Counted from the first letter of the stretch, positions 34,784 to 45,171 are shown. The stretch is 64,000 nucleotides of DNA from Acidobacteriota bacterium (GCA_025359885.1 JANYDG010000021.1:1-64000), one strand, 5' to 3'. A program made the numbers and translations. Notes: a model not told the origin generated them from the sequence alone.

Positions 34784-36139
34784 TCAGCCCGCCTGCGGCA
34801 GCAGGATGATCAATTCCATCTGCGGATTGGAAAAATCGCCCGGTACATGGGCAGCGAGATTGCGGGCACGGGTGACCGTGTCCCAGGCTGCCCCGGCCTG
34901 ATTCATGCTGAAGTATTGATACTTCATCTTGATCGGAATAGCGCTCGGCGGCGTCGGTACATGCGTCAGTTGAATGCCCGGCAACGCGCTGCTGATGAGT
35001 TGTTCAATATGCGACGCCGAGCACACTTTGACCAACTGTGGCACCCTGCGAATAATCGAATCCTCACTCGAATCCGCATTGAATGCCAGATACATCCGCG
35101 TGTTGCTGAGATACTTGTCCTTGTCAATTGCGGTCGCATAGATCGTGTTATTCACATGCTTCAGCGGCAGCGAAACAACGTTTGTCGGCACCACAGTCTC
35201 GAGCAGCAGACGCAGCTTTTCGTCCAGATCGGTGAAAACCTTGCTGAGGTTGAGGTGGTCATAGAGAGGTAGGTCCCTGGGCCGGATCGTGGTCGAAAAT
35301 GTGGTGAGCGACGAGCCCAGCGCAGTGAGCGCTGAGAAGAGTTCTTCCGGGTGACAGCGCTGCCCCTGCAATAGATGGCTCAGCACTGGAATATTCGAAT
35401 TCACCGTGTAGAGCAGCCAGAAATTAGCAATGTCGGCGGCAGTAAAGTCGGCCAGGCTCTGGTTCTTCTGGCGGCGTCCGCCGGAGAGCTGCGTGCTCTT
35501 CGCCGACAGGATTTCAAGCAGCCCGTTGATAATCCCGAGCAGGTATTCACTGGCCCGGACCTCAAGCAGCGGCGGCACAAAACGCGTGTTCAATCGAAAT
35601 GCCCCTGCCTCGGTGCGTTCAATATTGGCCACACGCAGCGCCGAACAGCCTTCGCGGCTTTCATTGGCAGCCAGCAGGCGCAGATTCTTGCGCGCAATCT
35701 GAATTGGCTTTTCGCCCGTCCCTGTGTTGTCATCGCGTACCGACGTGATCTCGGCCATATAACGCGCCCCACCTACCCGGCCTAGTCCCGTTACATTCAG
35801 ACCCTTGAGCTTGTAGTCGGGCACCGTGAGGTAAATATCGAGGTCGCGCATTCCCGGGTCAAAGAACTCAGCCAGCGCCTTCGATGGGGGCGGCTGGTCA
35901 GGCCCTGGAATATCAAACAGCAATCCATCCGGAAAGATACCCGACGCCCGCGAAATCGCCAATTGCCCGTCCGTCAGCAACTCCTGATCGAGCACAATTT
36001 CGTTGAAGCCCCAGGCACAGAACTTGAGCGCCTGCAGACGGAAATTGAGGCTGTCTTCGAGAAATCGATCCTGAAGCTGCAAATGCTGCGGCGTCAGAAA
36101 AGTGCCCTTGGACCAGAGAACGGGTTGAAGTTGTTTCAT
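34784..36139 (-). CDS. tssK: Type VI secretion baseplate subunit TssK, copy B (operon-proximal)
   Basis: Second TssK of identical length (451 aa). N-terminal PVLWSKGTFLTPQHLQLQDRFLEDSLNF matches the family pattern, ADIANFWLLYTVNSN matches the helical bundle, and the C-terminus is AAHVPGDFSNPQMELIILLPQ. It is followed directly by copy A and preceded by vgrG with an 83-base gap. All T6SS-specific landmarks are intact in both copies, so neither looks like a pseudogene. A mixed TssK trimer or two alternative connectors are possible. Confidence 0.92.
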   Translation of the reverse strand: MKQLQPVLWSKGTFLTPQHLQLQDRFLEDSLNFRLQALKFCAWGFNEIVLDQELLTDGQLAISRASGIFPDGLLFDIPGPDQPPPSKALAEFFDPGMRDLDIYLTVPDYKLKGLNVTGLGRVGGARYMAEITSVRDDNTGTGEKPIQIARKNLRLLAANESREGCSALRVANIERTEAGAFRLNTRFVPPLLEVRASEYLLGIINGLLEILSAKSTQLSGGRRQKNQSLADFTAADIANFWLLYTVNSNIPVLSHLLQGQRCHPEELFSALTALGSSLTTFSTTIRPRDLPLYDHLNLSKVFTDLDEKLRLLLETVVPTNVVSLPLKHVNNTIYATAIDKDKYLSNTRMYLAFNADSSEDSIIRRVPQLVKVCSASHIEQLISSALPGIQLTHVPTPPSAIPIKMKYQYFSMNQAGAAWDTVTRARNLAAHVPGDFSNPQMELIILLPQAG

Positions 36140-36222
36140 CTGTGACGACCGGAATTAAAGATAGCATCTCACGTTAGCGATTCGATTGGGGAGAGAGCAA
36201 AGGCAGAGGACCGCCGGGATGA

Positions 36223-38280
36223 TTACATCTTGGTACCCTTGCTGCCATCATCCGCCTCGTCAGGGTCTTTGGGGCTCTTGGGATCCGTCGGGCTTGAACC
36301 CGGGCCTGAGCCGGCCGCGCCACCGCTGTTGATCATCACCATCGTTCCGAAGATAGAAACACCCGATGGGCCAATGTCAATGAAGTTACCGCCGACCTTC
36401 AGTGAAATCTGCATGCCAGCCTCAAGGATCATCTTCATGCCTGCCTTCAGATGGATCGTGTCACCTGCCTCGTGGGCAAAGGTGGTGCCAGATTTTTCAT
36501 ACAGATTTTCGCCAACCTGCAACGACAGCGTCTGGCCGACTTTTTGGTTGAGATTGCCTTTCACCTCCAGGTGTGAATCGCCAAAAACCTCATCCATCCG
36601 ATTGCTCACCACCTGGGTATGCTGGTCGTTCCCAACGCTCTCGATCTGGTCATTGATGATCTTCAGATGGCGGTCATTGCCGATCCACTCGCGAGAATCA
36701 TTTTTGACCCGCGTATCGTAGTCAAACTCGGCGTGCAAAAAAACCTGTTCGGCACCCTTTTTGTCCTCAAAACGCAGCTCATTGAAGTTGTCAGCCCCGG
36801 CACCCGGCGAACTGCGGCTCAGAATCGTATTGCGAGTCTGGTTATCTGGCAAGGTATAGGGCGGGGTTTGGGTGCCGTTATACACGCGGCCAATCACGAT
36901 TGGTCGGTCCGGGTCGCCCTCAAGAAAGCTGATAATCACCTCTTGCCCAACCCTCGGAATCACCATCGATCCCCATCCCTGGCCGGCTCGCTCCTGCGAA
37001 ACCCGCATCCAGCAAGAGCAGGCCGCCTTGCGATCCCACGGAAAAAGCACCTTGATCCGCCCAAAGCTGTCGACCCAGATTTCCTCACCTTCTCCACCCC
37101 CGCCCGCGTCCGTATCGCCTCCGGCCGAATCCTGACTCTTGCCGACCACGGTTGCTGTCTGCGTTCCCTGGACGAAAGGCTTCGGAGACAGGCGGACCGG
37201 GCGAAAGGGAACCGACACCGGAATGCATGTGAAGTGGTTCGCATAGTGGTCTGCGGCGCCTTGTCCTGTCGTGTAATTACCGGCCACTGTCGCTTCGTGC
37301 TGCACTTCAGTCAACACGTATTCTCCGTTCATCGTGTCATCCGGGTGGTCTGCAAGCGTGAACTTGTAGCCCGAGGTAAACGCGCGGCAAACTCCCCCGC
37401 CATGCGCGATCAGATGACCTGCTTCTTCCTCCTGCATGCGCAGCTTCGCAAACGCCGTTCCATCATCCCGGGTTTGAAAGTCACCCGGATAATCGAATAT
37501 TTCGAAGCTTGAGTTATCTCCAATGGAAATAATCGTCGGCTCACTTGCCAGCAGGCTGGTTGACGGAGTCTTGAAGTTATAGTCGGTCAGCGTGTATTTG
37601 CCGGTCCGCAACTCCTGTTCCTCTGACCATGAGTTCACCACATCGTCTTCATCAAGGCCGCCAGCCGCCAGATTAAAGCCAGCTCTCGGAAAGGCGGGGC
37701 AGGCCTCGTGTGCACTTGAGGCGTCAGCAATCACCATCGTGTGCTTGCCATCTTCATGCTGAAAAAAATAGAAAATTCCGAATTGCTCCATCAATCGTGA
37801 AATGAAGTTGAAGTCTGTCTCCCGATATTGCACGCAGTACTCTATCGGCGAATAAGTCGCAGTCAGACTTAGCTTGAAATCCGTAACACCACGGTCCTCG
37901 AAAACCTGCTGAATAATGTCCGAAACTGACTTGTTATGGAATATCTTGCAATCCGCATAGCGGGTCAGCTTCCACGTCCACGGCACCACTTCCATCTTGT
38001 AGTACATGAACGTGGTGTCAGCCCCACTCGCCATGAAGCGGCTCACAATGCCATTGAAATAGCGCTTCGTGTCATCCGATTGAGTGATCGCAATCGTCAC
38101 ACTCTTGCCGATAATGTCAGCAAAGGCTATAGGCCCCTGCTCGGTAAGCAGATCCAGCTGAAAACGGAACAGCCGCGAGATTGCTTCATGACCACTGAAT
38201 CCGGCAAGAAGGAGCTTATCCTCGCCGAGCGGCGTTTCCACAGAGATGAGCCGACCTTGCTGTGTGTGCTGATCTGGCAT
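36223..38280 (-). CDS. vgrG: Type VI secretion spike protein VgrG (TssI)
   Basis: Spike protein carried on the Hcp tube tip. It shows the gp27-like domain (residues about 1-360: SGHEAISRLFRFQLDL, YCVQYRETDFNFISRLMEQFGIFYFF), the gp5 OB-fold (EIWVDSFGRIKVLFPWDR, WGSMVIPRVGQEVIISFLEGDPDRPIVIGRVYNG), and a beta-helix needle (NDQHTQVVSNRM to MKMILEAGMQ). The chain ends with a Gly/Ser/Pro/Asp-rich tail (about 40 aa after MVMINSGG) but no effector domain, so cargo must come from other genes or the PAAR-like tip. ATG 38280 follows AGGAAAGG; the in-frame extension to 38355 looks spurious. Confidence 0.95.
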   Translation of the reverse strand: MPDQHTQQGRLISVETPLGEDKLLLAGFSGHEAISRLFRFQLDLLTEQGPIAFADIIGKSVTIAITQSDDTKRYFNGIVSRFMASGADTTFMYYKMEVVPWTWKLTRYADCKIFHNKSVSDIIQQVFEDRGVTDFKLSLTATYSPIEYCVQYRETDFNFISRLMEQFGIFYFFQHEDGKHTMVIADASSAHEACPAFPRAGFNLAAGGLDEDDVVNSWSEEQELRTGKYTLTDYNFKTPSTSLLASEPTIISIGDNSSFEIFDYPGDFQTRDDGTAFAKLRMQEEEAGHLIAHGGGVCRAFTSGYKFTLADHPDDTMNGEYVLTEVQHEATVAGNYTTGQGAADHYANHFTCIPVSVPFRPVRLSPKPFVQGTQTATVVGKSQDSAGGDTDAGGGGEGEEIWVDSFGRIKVLFPWDRKAACSCWMRVSQERAGQGWGSMVIPRVGQEVIISFLEGDPDRPIVIGRVYNGTQTPPYTLPDNQTRNTILSRSSPGAGADNFNELRFEDKKGAEQVFLHAEFDYDTRVKNDSREWIGNDRHLKIINDQIESVGNDQHTQVVSNRMDEVFGDSHLEVKGNLNQKVGQTLSLQVGENLYEKSGTTFAHEAGDTIHLKAGMKMILEAGMQISLKVGGNFIDIGPSGVSIFGTMVMINSGGAAGSGPGSSPTDPKSPKDPDEADDGSKGTKM

Positions 38281-38314
38281 TTTCTGACCTTTCCTTCGCC
38301 TTGCTGCAACCGTG

Positions 38315-39112
38315 TCAGCGGGGAGTTTTGACTTTGTTCTCTTTTGGCTTGGCAACAGGATGATAGAACCAAATCGTTCCGCTCACCTCTATCTTGAGAC
38401 TAGACCCATCAGCAAGCTTGCGTTGCCCTGCCTTGTAATCGAGTTGATTTCTCTTGATCACTTCAGAAAGCCTGTTCTCTTCGCGATCCATAACGTGCTG
38501 CTCAACAATCGTCAGGGAACCATCCGCATTCTTGGCAATCAAGATAGCAGAGTGCTGTGGACCCCGGATCATCTCGTACGGCCCTCGATCGCTCCGGTCA
38601 GGAGTATAGGTCGTTTTGAAGTTGCGGAACTGGATCATGTCACCGGGGCGGATCTTGTCCTGATCCGGCTCAAGATCACCCCATTTGTAGTCCTGGTCGC
38701 GACGACCGGTAACCCTTTCAAAGTCGTTGGCGCTCTTTGCTCCAAGATTCTTGAGAACCGTGTCCAGCAAATCGAAGCATTCCTTGCGACCAACTGAAGG
38801 CCTGCCGACCATCTCTTCGCTGGCCTGCGTTACATAGATTGAGAGGTTCAAATTTGCCTGCTGCTTTTCCTTCTCAATGTCTGCCGGAGTCTTCGGGTCG
38901 CCATCGCCAACCTTGTCTGAGAGTTCAATCGGCGTGAGATGTCTGCCTGCGCTCGAGTCTGGCGAAGGAATCGAACGAGGATTGGTTCCCGCGTCTGTGC
39001 CAGCTGGCCTGGGGTTCCGGGACGCACCTGGCCCGCCCCCGCCGCGTGGTGCGTCGGGGTGGGCCAATTCGCCGAGACCGTTGATCCAGGGTAAAGTTGC
39101 CGGGTCGCCCAA
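38315..39112 (-). CDS. Putative T6SS cargo/effector with NlpC/P60- or CHAP-like cysteine peptidase region
   Basis: 265-aa protein between clpV and vgrG in the T6SS operon. Residues 1-60 are Pro/Gly-rich and disordered-looking. The folded part (about 95-250) has the order expected of a papain-fold amidase: GRKECFDLLD with the only Cys (C112) at a helix start, KIRPGDMIQFRN, PQHSAILIAKN with H187, and TIVEQHV as a possible third position. Such enzymes often cut peptidoglycan peptides. There is no signal peptide. The start is TTG 39112, since a stop lies just upstream in frame. No immunity gene fits in the flanking 34- and 49-base gaps. The family call is inference. Confidence 0.6.
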   Translation of the reverse strand: MGDPATLPWINGLGELAHPDAPRGGGGPGASRNPRPAGTDAGTNPRSIPSPDSSAGRHLTPIELSDKVGDGDPKTPADIEKEKQQANLNLSIYVTQASEEMVGRPSVGRKECFDLLDTVLKNLGAKSANDFERVTGRRDQDYKWGDLEPDQDKIRPGDMIQFRNFKTTYTPDRSDRGPYEMIRGPQHSAILIAKNADGSLTIVEQHVMDREENRLSEVIKRNQLDYKAGQRKLADGSSLKIEVSGTIWFYHPVAKPKENKVKTPR

Positions 39113-39161
39113 TCGCTCAACTCACCTTTCCTTGCTGCCCAACCTTGCCGTTGACTTCCAC

Positions 39162-41813
39162 CTAAGCGTAGACAAACTCCCCACTTTCCCCGATCGTCAC
39201 CTGGATGGCGCTCAGCTTTTCGCCCTCTGCCATGCCGCCAAGAATCGTCCGTGAAATATCCGGCAGCAGGGAATTGGTAAGGATGTTATCCACATTGCGC
39301 GCCCCACTCTCGACCTCAGTGCATCGGCTGGCCACTTCTGTCAGGAACGCATCGTCATAGCTCAGCTTGATCTTGTGATTCTCAAGCAAGCGCCGCTGAA
39401 TCTTGCCCAGCTTGAGCCGGATAATCTGCTTGAGTGCCTCATCGCGCACAGGGTAATAGGGAATCACCACCATACGACCCAGGAACGCAGGCTTGAATAT
39501 CTTGTTCAGCTCCGGCTTAAGCGTTTCCACCAGTGCCCGCGGACTCGGTGCAGTTTCCGGGTCCGCTACCAGCTTCATCAACTGGTCCGTGCAGGCGTTG
39601 GTGGTGAGGATGATGATGTTGTTCTTGAAATTGATCGAACGCCCCTCACCATCTTCCATATTGCCCTTGTCAAAGACCTGGAAGAACAGCTCCAGCACAT
39701 CAGGATGCGCCTTCTCCACTTCGTCGAGCAGCACCACAGAGTAGGGCCGCCGGCGGACTGCCTCAGTCAGCACGCCACCCTCGCCATAGCCCACATACCC
39801 CGGAGGCGAGCCCTTCAGCGTCGATACCGTATGCGGCTCCTGGAACTCGGACATGTTGATCGTAATCAGGTTATGTTCGCCGCCGTACAGCAGGTCAGAG
39901 AGTGCCAGCGCCGTCTCCGTTTTGCCCACGCCCGACGGGCCTACTAGCATGAATACGCCCACCGGCTTGTTTGGATCGTCGAGCGATGCCCGCGAAGTCT
40001 GCACCCGCTGCGCAATAATCTCCATCGCGTGCGCCTGCCCAATCACCCGCTTGCCCAGGTGATCCTGCAAGGCGAGAATGGTCGAGATCTCGTCTTTCAG
40101 CATCTTGCCCGCCGGGATTCCAGTCCACGCCGAGAGCACTTCGCCAACGATCTGCGCATCCACGCAAACCCGAATCAATCCCGTCTCCCCTTGCAGCGCA
40201 GAAAGCTCCGCTTCAAGGGCCTGCAATTCCGTCTTCGCGGCGTCGCCAGCCGCCACATCGGTTTCAGTCTTCGGCTCTGTGCCAGCTGCGGCCTTCTCTA
40301 ACTGGTCACGCAGCGCACGAATCTTCACCACCAGCGCGCGCTCCTTGTCCCAACGCTCCGTAAGCGCCTTCAGCGTTTCCTGAGCCTTGTTTGCCTGCGT
40401 ATCGATCGCAGCCAGCGTCTCCTGGTGGTCCGCGCCGACAATCTCTTCACGCTCGAGAATGCGTTTCTGCACCGCCAGCGCGTCGATCTCGCGGGTCACG
40501 TCTTCAATCGCCGGAGGAGTCGCGTTCTGCCCCAGCGAAAGCCGCGCGCACGCCGTATCCAGAATGCTCACCGCTTTGTCAGGCAACTGCCGCCCTGCCA
40601 GAAACCGATGCGAAAGGCGAACGCTTGCATAGACCGCTTCGTCGAGAATGCGCACGTTGTGGTGCTTTTCAAGCGATGCCACCAGGCCGCGCATCATCAC
40701 CATGCACTGCTGTTCGCTCGGCTCTTCTACCTTGACCACCTGAAAGCGCCGCGCCAGGGCTGCATCTTTTTCGAAATACTTCTTGTACTCCGACCACGTC
40801 GTCGCTGCGATCGTTCGCAATTCACCGCGCGCAAGCGCCGGCTTCAGCAGGTTGGCAGCGTCGTTCTGACCCGCCTGGCCGCCCGCGCCGATCATCGTGT
40901 GCGCTTCGTCAATGAAAAGAATAATCGGCGTCGCCGAAGCCTTCACTTCTTCAATGAGCCCCTTCAATCGATTCTCAAATTCACCCTTGACGCCAGCTCC
41001 AGCCTGCAACAGCGCCAGGTCAAGCGTGCGCACATGGACGTTCTTGAGCGGCGGCGGCACATCACCCTGCACCACCCGCAGCGCAAAGCCCTCAACAACC
41101 GCCGTCTTGCCCACGCCAGCCTCACCCGTCAGAATGGGGTTATTCTGACGCCGTCGCGTGAGAATATCGATGACCTGGCGAATCTCCGCATCGCGCCCCA
41201 GCACCGGATCAATCTTGCCGCGCTTGGCATTGCCCGTCAGATCCACCGTGTACGAGTCAAGATTGGGCGTCTTTCCACCCATCGGCTTGGCCTCACCAAC
41301 CGCGCCCGGCGCGCTCACCGGCGCCGCTGCCGAGGTTGTCTCGCTCGACATTGCCACAATGCCCATCAGGTCCTTGCGCAGGGCGTCGGCGTTGATCTTC
41401 TGGAATTCCTTGCTGATCTCGCGCATCATCCGCGAAAGGTCTTCATCCGAGGCCAGCGCCAGGATCGTGAAGCCCGTCCGCACCTGCCCGGCATTGAAGT
41501 CAATCGAACCCACCGTCCACCCAGTCGTCAGCATCTTCAGCACCGTCGGGCTGATCGCTGGCGTTCGCGCGTTGCCTGACTTGAGCTTGTCCATGCTGCG
41601 CGAAAGCTCCGCAGTCAGACGCGACTTGTCCACCTCAAAGTGTTTGAGAATAGCCGCAAAGTCCCCCGACGCCACGTCCAGCAGCTTCGTCAGATAGTGC
41701 TCAATCTCGATGTCATAATGGGTGCGTGACAGGCAAAGTCCCGCGGCTCCCTCAAGGGCGGCCCGCGAAGGGTCGTTCAATTTGGCAATCAGTGCTTTCA
41801 GGTTCAGTCCCAT
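39162..41813 (-). CDS. clpV: T6SS sheath-disassembly AAA+ ATPase ClpV (TssH)
   Basis: Hexameric unfoldase that extracts TssB-TssC from the contracted sheath. The N domain (about residues 1-155, [28 protein letters not shown]) is followed by AAA1 (Walker [10 protein letters not shown], Walker [12 protein letters not shown]) and a coiled-coil middle domain (about 430-540). AAA2 has Walker [10 protein letters not shown] and Walker [14 protein letters not shown], then the C-terminal small domain. At 883 aa it is full length, and it lacks Clp-protease docking features. It lies 10 bases after tssG in the operon. Confidence 0.95.
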   Translation of the reverse strand: MGLNLKALIAKLNDPSRAALEGAAGLCLSRTHYDIEIEHYLTKLLDVASGDFAAILKHFEVDKSRLTAELSRSMDKLKSGNARTPAISPTVLKMLTTGWTVGSIDFNAGQVRTGFTILALASDEDLSRMMREISKEFQKINADALRKDLMGIVAMSSETTSAAAPVSAPGAVGEAKPMGGKTPNLDSYTVDLTGNAKRGKIDPVLGRDAEIRQVIDILTRRRQNNPILTGEAGVGKTAVVEGFALRVVQGDVPPPLKNVHVRTLDLALLQAGAGVKGEFENRLKGLIEEVKASATPIILFIDEAHTMIGAGGQAGQNDAANLLKPALARGELRTIAATTWSEYKKYFEKDAALARRFQVVKVEEPSEQQCMVMMRGLVASLEKHHNVRILDEAVYASVRLSHRFLAGRQLPDKAVSILDTACARLSLGQNATPPAIEDVTREIDALAVQKRILEREEIVGADHQETLAAIDTQANKAQETLKALTERWDKERALVVKIRALRDQLEKAAAGTEPKTETDVAAGDAAKTELQALEAELSALQGETGLIRVCVDAQIVGEVLSAWTGIPAGKMLKDEISTILALQDHLGKRVIGQAHAMEIIAQRVQTSRASLDDPNKPVGVFMLVGPSGVGKTETALALSDLLYGGEHNLITINMSEFQEPHTVSTLKGSPPGYVGYGEGGVLTEAVRRRPYSVVLLDEVEKAHPDVLELFFQVFDKGNMEDGEGRSINFKNNIIILTTNACTDQLMKLVADPETAPSPRALVETLKPELNKIFKPAFLGRMVVIPYYPVRDEALKQIIRLKLGKIQRRLLENHKIKLSYDDAFLTEVASRCTEVESGARNVDNILTNSLLPDISRTILGGMAEGEKLSAIQVTIGESGEFVYA

Positions 41814-41823
41814 GCATTCCCCT

Positions 41824-42876
41824 TTACAGAGTCAGAATTGTATCGTCCGGGTCGATGCCCAGCGGAGTTGTCTTTGCCCAGGATGTCCAGCCCAGTCGGG
41901 CGGGATGACTTGAGTCGGGGTCGAGTTCAACGCCCGGCACTGAATTGCGGTCAAGCACCAGTTGCACTTCGTACTCAAGGCACTGGTTGGTGAAAAAACG
42001 AGTGATGGATTGAAGCGCCGCATAGGCATCGCCTTCCGGCAGGAAATCGTTGTACCGCTCCATCGTCATCGGCCCCACCCGGATGCGCACCCGCGCCTGC
42101 CGGTCCCACACTGCATCACCGACCAGCGCGCCTAAACCGACCTGCTGCGATGCTGATTCTTCGTCGGCCATCTGGCATTGCGTGGTCGCGTCAATGCCGT
42201 ACCAGCCTCCCGTAAACTGCTGAATCTCGACCGGCACCTCAAAGTAATCCCCCAGAATCTGCTCAAGTGCCACCGCCGACCGCGACTGCATCCCGACCAG
42301 ACCCACGTAGTGCAGCAGCGCCTCGTCTTCAATTTCCTGCCGGTCGCGCAGCCCCGCAGTTCCCAGCCCAACCAGATCAAGCAGATAGTTCGTAAACAGG
42401 TCGCGGTTGCCCGCTGAATACGTCACCGGAAAACGCGACTTTTGCCAGGCCCGGTAAAAAAGTGAAATCGCACGATGGTTGAAGATGTCAAGAAATGCAG
42501 AAATGCTGTGATCCTTCGCCCGCGCCCGCTCCAGAATCAGTTCAGTGTAGGCATACGGCAGCAGCCCTGAGGGGCCCGTCAACCCCATGAAGTTGACCGT
42601 CATCTCTGCCTGGGCATCGTCAGGAACAACCAGCTTTTGAATCTCGCTCGCCGGGAAGCCCAGGCGCTGATGAGTGCTAAAACGGATCGCTTCCAATTCC
42701 GGACTGTGAAATCCACCCACCGGACGCATCTCCGTCCGCAATCGCTGTAGCAGGGTCACGGCCTGGAAAAACCCGAACGAAGGGGCATTCTCCGCCATCT
42801 CCTGCCCCAACGGCGTCTCAGAAAAACGCGGCATTGTTTCTAAAGCAGAGCCTTCCGGCCCGATCTCGGTTGCCAT
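41824..42876 (-). CDS. tssG: Type VI secretion baseplate subunit TssG
   Basis: Wedge component that binds TssF, TssE and TssK. Recognisable family features are FGFFQAVTLLQRLRTE near the start, FMGLTGPSGLLPYAYTELI, DIFNHRAISLFYRAWQK and the C-terminal LGWTSWAKT. The length is 350 aa. ATG 42876 is supported by AGGAGGG about 12 bases upstream and overlaps the end of tssF by 37 bases, which implies coupled translation of the two partners. ATG 42834 would remove the overlap but has less support. Confidence 0.93.
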   Translation of the reverse strand: MATEIGPEGSALETMPRFSETPLGQEMAENAPSFGFFQAVTLLQRLRTEMRPVGGFHSPELEAIRFSTHQRLGFPASEIQKLVVPDDAQAEMTVNFMGLTGPSGLLPYAYTELILERARAKDHSISAFLDIFNHRAISLFYRAWQKSRFPVTYSAGNRDLFTNYLLDLVGLGTAGLRDRQEIEDEALLHYVGLVGMQSRSAVALEQILGDYFEVPVEIQQFTGGWYGIDATTQCQMADEESASQQVGLGALVGDAVWDRQARVRIRVGPMTMERYNDFLPEGDAYAALQSITRFFTNQCLEYEVQLVLDRNSVPGVELDPDSSHPARLGWTSWAKTTPLGIDPDDTILTL

Positions 42877-44681
42877 TCGTGCAGTCCCTCCTTTCGCTGC
42901 GGAGTCGTGACGCTCAACTGCGTAAAGCTGTTAATCGAGGCGCTCATCCCAAAGAACCGCTCCAGCACGCTGGCAAACAAAAATGCTCCGCCTCCGGTGA
43001 ACTGATCCTCATCCAACTCCATCTCGATCCGCAAGCCACGCGCAAAGCTCACACCCTGCTCAGAGATAAGCCTCGTAAAGTGCGGCTTGCTGCGAATCTT
43101 CCGGATGCTCTGGATCACATTCTGCGAGTAAGCCGTGCGACCCACATCGTACAAGCGCAATATCTCCTGCAGCGCCGTCTCCCCTTCATCCACTAGCGAA
43201 AGATAGTTCAGCGATAAATGCGAAACGAGTCGCCAAAGCGTACTCTTGCCGAGCGCCGGGCGAATCGGCTGCGTCGGCTTGCGCAGCGCCACAATGCGCC
43301 GCATCGCCGCCACGCCCTCCATCTCAAAGTCACTGTCCTGGTTCCCAAAGGGCAACCGTGAGGGCAGGTCGCGATTGGTGCACGTTGTCCGAACCGAGAG
43401 ACTCGTCGCCTCAGGATCAACCGTTGCCGTCGAAAGATCGACCAGCGAGAGCGAAATGTCCGTCCCGTCATCGTTCGGCCGATTCGACGGCCGTCGCCGC
43501 GCCAGCCAAAAGCACGGACGATCCTCCTTGCGCGCAGAGTGCCGTAAAGAATAGAAAGGCTCATAGCTCGTGATCCGCTGGTTGTTTGAATTGATGGCGG
43601 CCACTTCGTCCACTGAAAAAACTTCCATTGAATACGGCCTGCGAACGTCCGGGATCAGCGGGTATTCGTACTTTCTCTGGTTCAGTTGAATCGGCTCCGC
43701 CACCTGCGTAAACAGATTCACCACCGGCGTGCAGCCCAATCGGAAGGTCTTCTTCGATAGTTCCAGCTCCAGCCGCTGCACCCGCCCGTCCCCCTCAATA
43801 TCAGAAAGCAGGAAGATTACCTCCACCGCGTCCTTGAACCCCGCAGCTGCTAGACTTTGCAGTCCGGAAAGTTCAATGAAATGAAACTTCTCCGGGAATG
43901 CAAAATATTCCATCAGCAGGCGATGACCCGCAAAGGAAGACGCAGGGTAGGGAACCAGGCCCTCATCCGTACCAAAGCCCACCGCATTCAATGCCGATGC
44001 AGGCAATGTCACCGGAGCCAGCCGCGATCCAGCCGTCAGGTCGCGCACCAGGATGCGGTTGAGACGGCTAAAGAGCAGCTCATACAAAATATTCACCAGG
44101 CCGCTGTCGCCATCCAGGTAAAAACGAAGCCTGTCCAGCTTCAACCCCGCAAAATTTACGTCCTTGGCACAGCGCAACTCCAGCCGCACCGCCCATGCCG
44201 AGTCCAGCGTCTTCACCGCAGGCTGCAGCCGGCTCGGAGCGCTCAACTGTGCTGCCCCCACCGTCAGCGGCCAAAGCGTTGTCTCATAGCAGGTACGAAA
44301 CGTGCACGGAACCCCACCCACAGGCTTCGAATACAGCGGTGAATTCCGCTCGATCTTCATCCCACTGGTCAGCTTGCCCTTATCCGGGTCCAATTGAAAT
44401 TCCACCACCGTCATCGACGGAATGGGCCGCACCAGTTGCGGATAGACCACCGTAAGAAGCGCCTCGGTAATCTCAGGAAACTCGTCGTCCATCTTCAGAT
44501 GAACGCGTGCCGCCAGAAACGCAAATGCCTCCAGCAGCCGCTCCACATGCGGGTCTTCGCATTTCGTCGGCTCCAGCACCAGCCGCGAAGCTACCTTCGG
44601 ATGCTTCTCTGCAAACAGTGCTGCCGACTTCCGCAGATAGTCCAGCTCGCGCTCGTAATAGAGCAGCAGATCATCGCGCAT
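42840..44681 (-). CDS. tssF: Type VI secretion baseplate subunit TssF
   Basis: Largest wedge protein of the baseplate. The diagnostic N-terminus is present (LLLYYERELDYLRKSAALFAEKHPKVASRL with an acidic/aromatic pattern), as is VERLLEAFAFLAARVHLKMDDEFPEI. The C-terminal section carries GFARGLRIE-like and FLFASVLERFFGMSASINSFTQL motifs. With the ATG at 44681 it is 613 aa, normal for the family, and overlaps the tssE stop region by 11 bases. The frame running back to 44711 adds an unlikely ten residues. Confidence 0.94.
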   Translation of the reverse strand: MRDDLLLYYERELDYLRKSAALFAEKHPKVASRLVLEPTKCEDPHVERLLEAFAFLAARVHLKMDDEFPEITEALLTVVYPQLVRPIPSMTVVEFQLDPDKGKLTSGMKIERNSPLYSKPVGGVPCTFRTCYETTLWPLTVGAAQLSAPSRLQPAVKTLDSAWAVRLELRCAKDVNFAGLKLDRLRFYLDGDSGLVNILYELLFSRLNRILVRDLTAGSRLAPVTLPASALNAVGFGTDEGLVPYPASSFAGHRLLMEYFAFPEKFHFIELSGLQSLAAAGFKDAVEVIFLLSDIEGDGRVQRLELELSKKTFRLGCTPVVNLFTQVAEPIQLNQRKYEYPLIPDVRRPYSMEVFSVDEVAAINSNNQRITSYEPFYSLRHSARKEDRPCFWLARRRPSNRPNDDGTDISLSLVDLSTATVDPEATSLSVRTTCTNRDLPSRLPFGNQDSDFEMEGVAAMRRIVALRKPTQPIRPALGKSTLWRLVSHLSLNYLSLVDEGETALQEILRLYDVGRTAYSQNVIQSIRKIRSKPHFTRLISEQGVSFARGLRIEMELDEDQFTGGGAFLFASVLERFFGMSASINSFTQLSVTTPQRKEGLHEWQPRSGRKALL

Positions 44682-45171
44682 CGTCGCCTCCCGAGAGGCG
44701 GCAGTTGCCACTCTTCAACTCAATCACTGTGTCAAACGAGATCGGCTCCGGCACCGGGTCCATGCGCAGCATCGCTTCAATCCGCAGGCGCACGTCCTTC
44801 TTGCCAGCGTCCGGCGTCTCCACCATCACCAGGCGCACATTCATCAGCCGCGGCTCAAAAAGCTTGATCGTGTCCAGAATCTGCCGAACCAGCTTGTTGC
44901 GATCTGCCGAGGCCGCCATGGCCAGCGTTGACACGTCGGCCAGGCCGTAAACGTAGCCCGAACGATTGACTTCCTTGAGCCCTTCATCCGGCATCTCACA
45001 GATACGACGAGAATTCAGCAGCCACTCCAGGTCCCGGCGCACCGAACTCTTCAGCACACGAACAGACTGTGACCGGCTCGGAGCGTTCTCAATCTGAGTC
45101 TGAGGTTCCAGATCGATCAGCCGATCCAGCACCGATACAGTGATGGTGGTTTCGCCAAGGCTCCTGGCCAT
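44671..45171 (-). CDS. tssE: Type VI secretion baseplate subunit TssE (gp25-like)
   Basis: Lysozyme-like gp25 homologue that starts sheath polymerisation. The conserved core is visible: SVRRDLEWLLNSRR, LADVSTLA, and the C-terminal FEPRLMNVRLVMVE and RLRIEAMLRMDPVPEPISFDTVIE. Its 166 aa are typical. It lies between tssA (3 bases away) and tssF (overlapping), an order seen in many T6SS operons. Confidence 0.93.
   Translation of the reverse strand: MARSLGETTITVSVLDRLIDLEPQTQIENAPSRSQSVRVLKSSVRRDLEWLLNSRRICEMPDEGLKEVNRSGYVYGLADVSTLAMAASADRNKLVRQILDTIKLFEPRLMNVRLVMVETPDAGKKDVRLRIEAMLRMDPVPEPISFDTVIELKSGNCRLSGGDDAR

Noticed and set aside
38848-39120. Alternative frame with a TTG start just before the putative effector
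   Set aside because: It follows the effector's reading region in another frame, is only 90 codons and has no conserved pattern. It would matter only if a frameshift existed, and none is needed.
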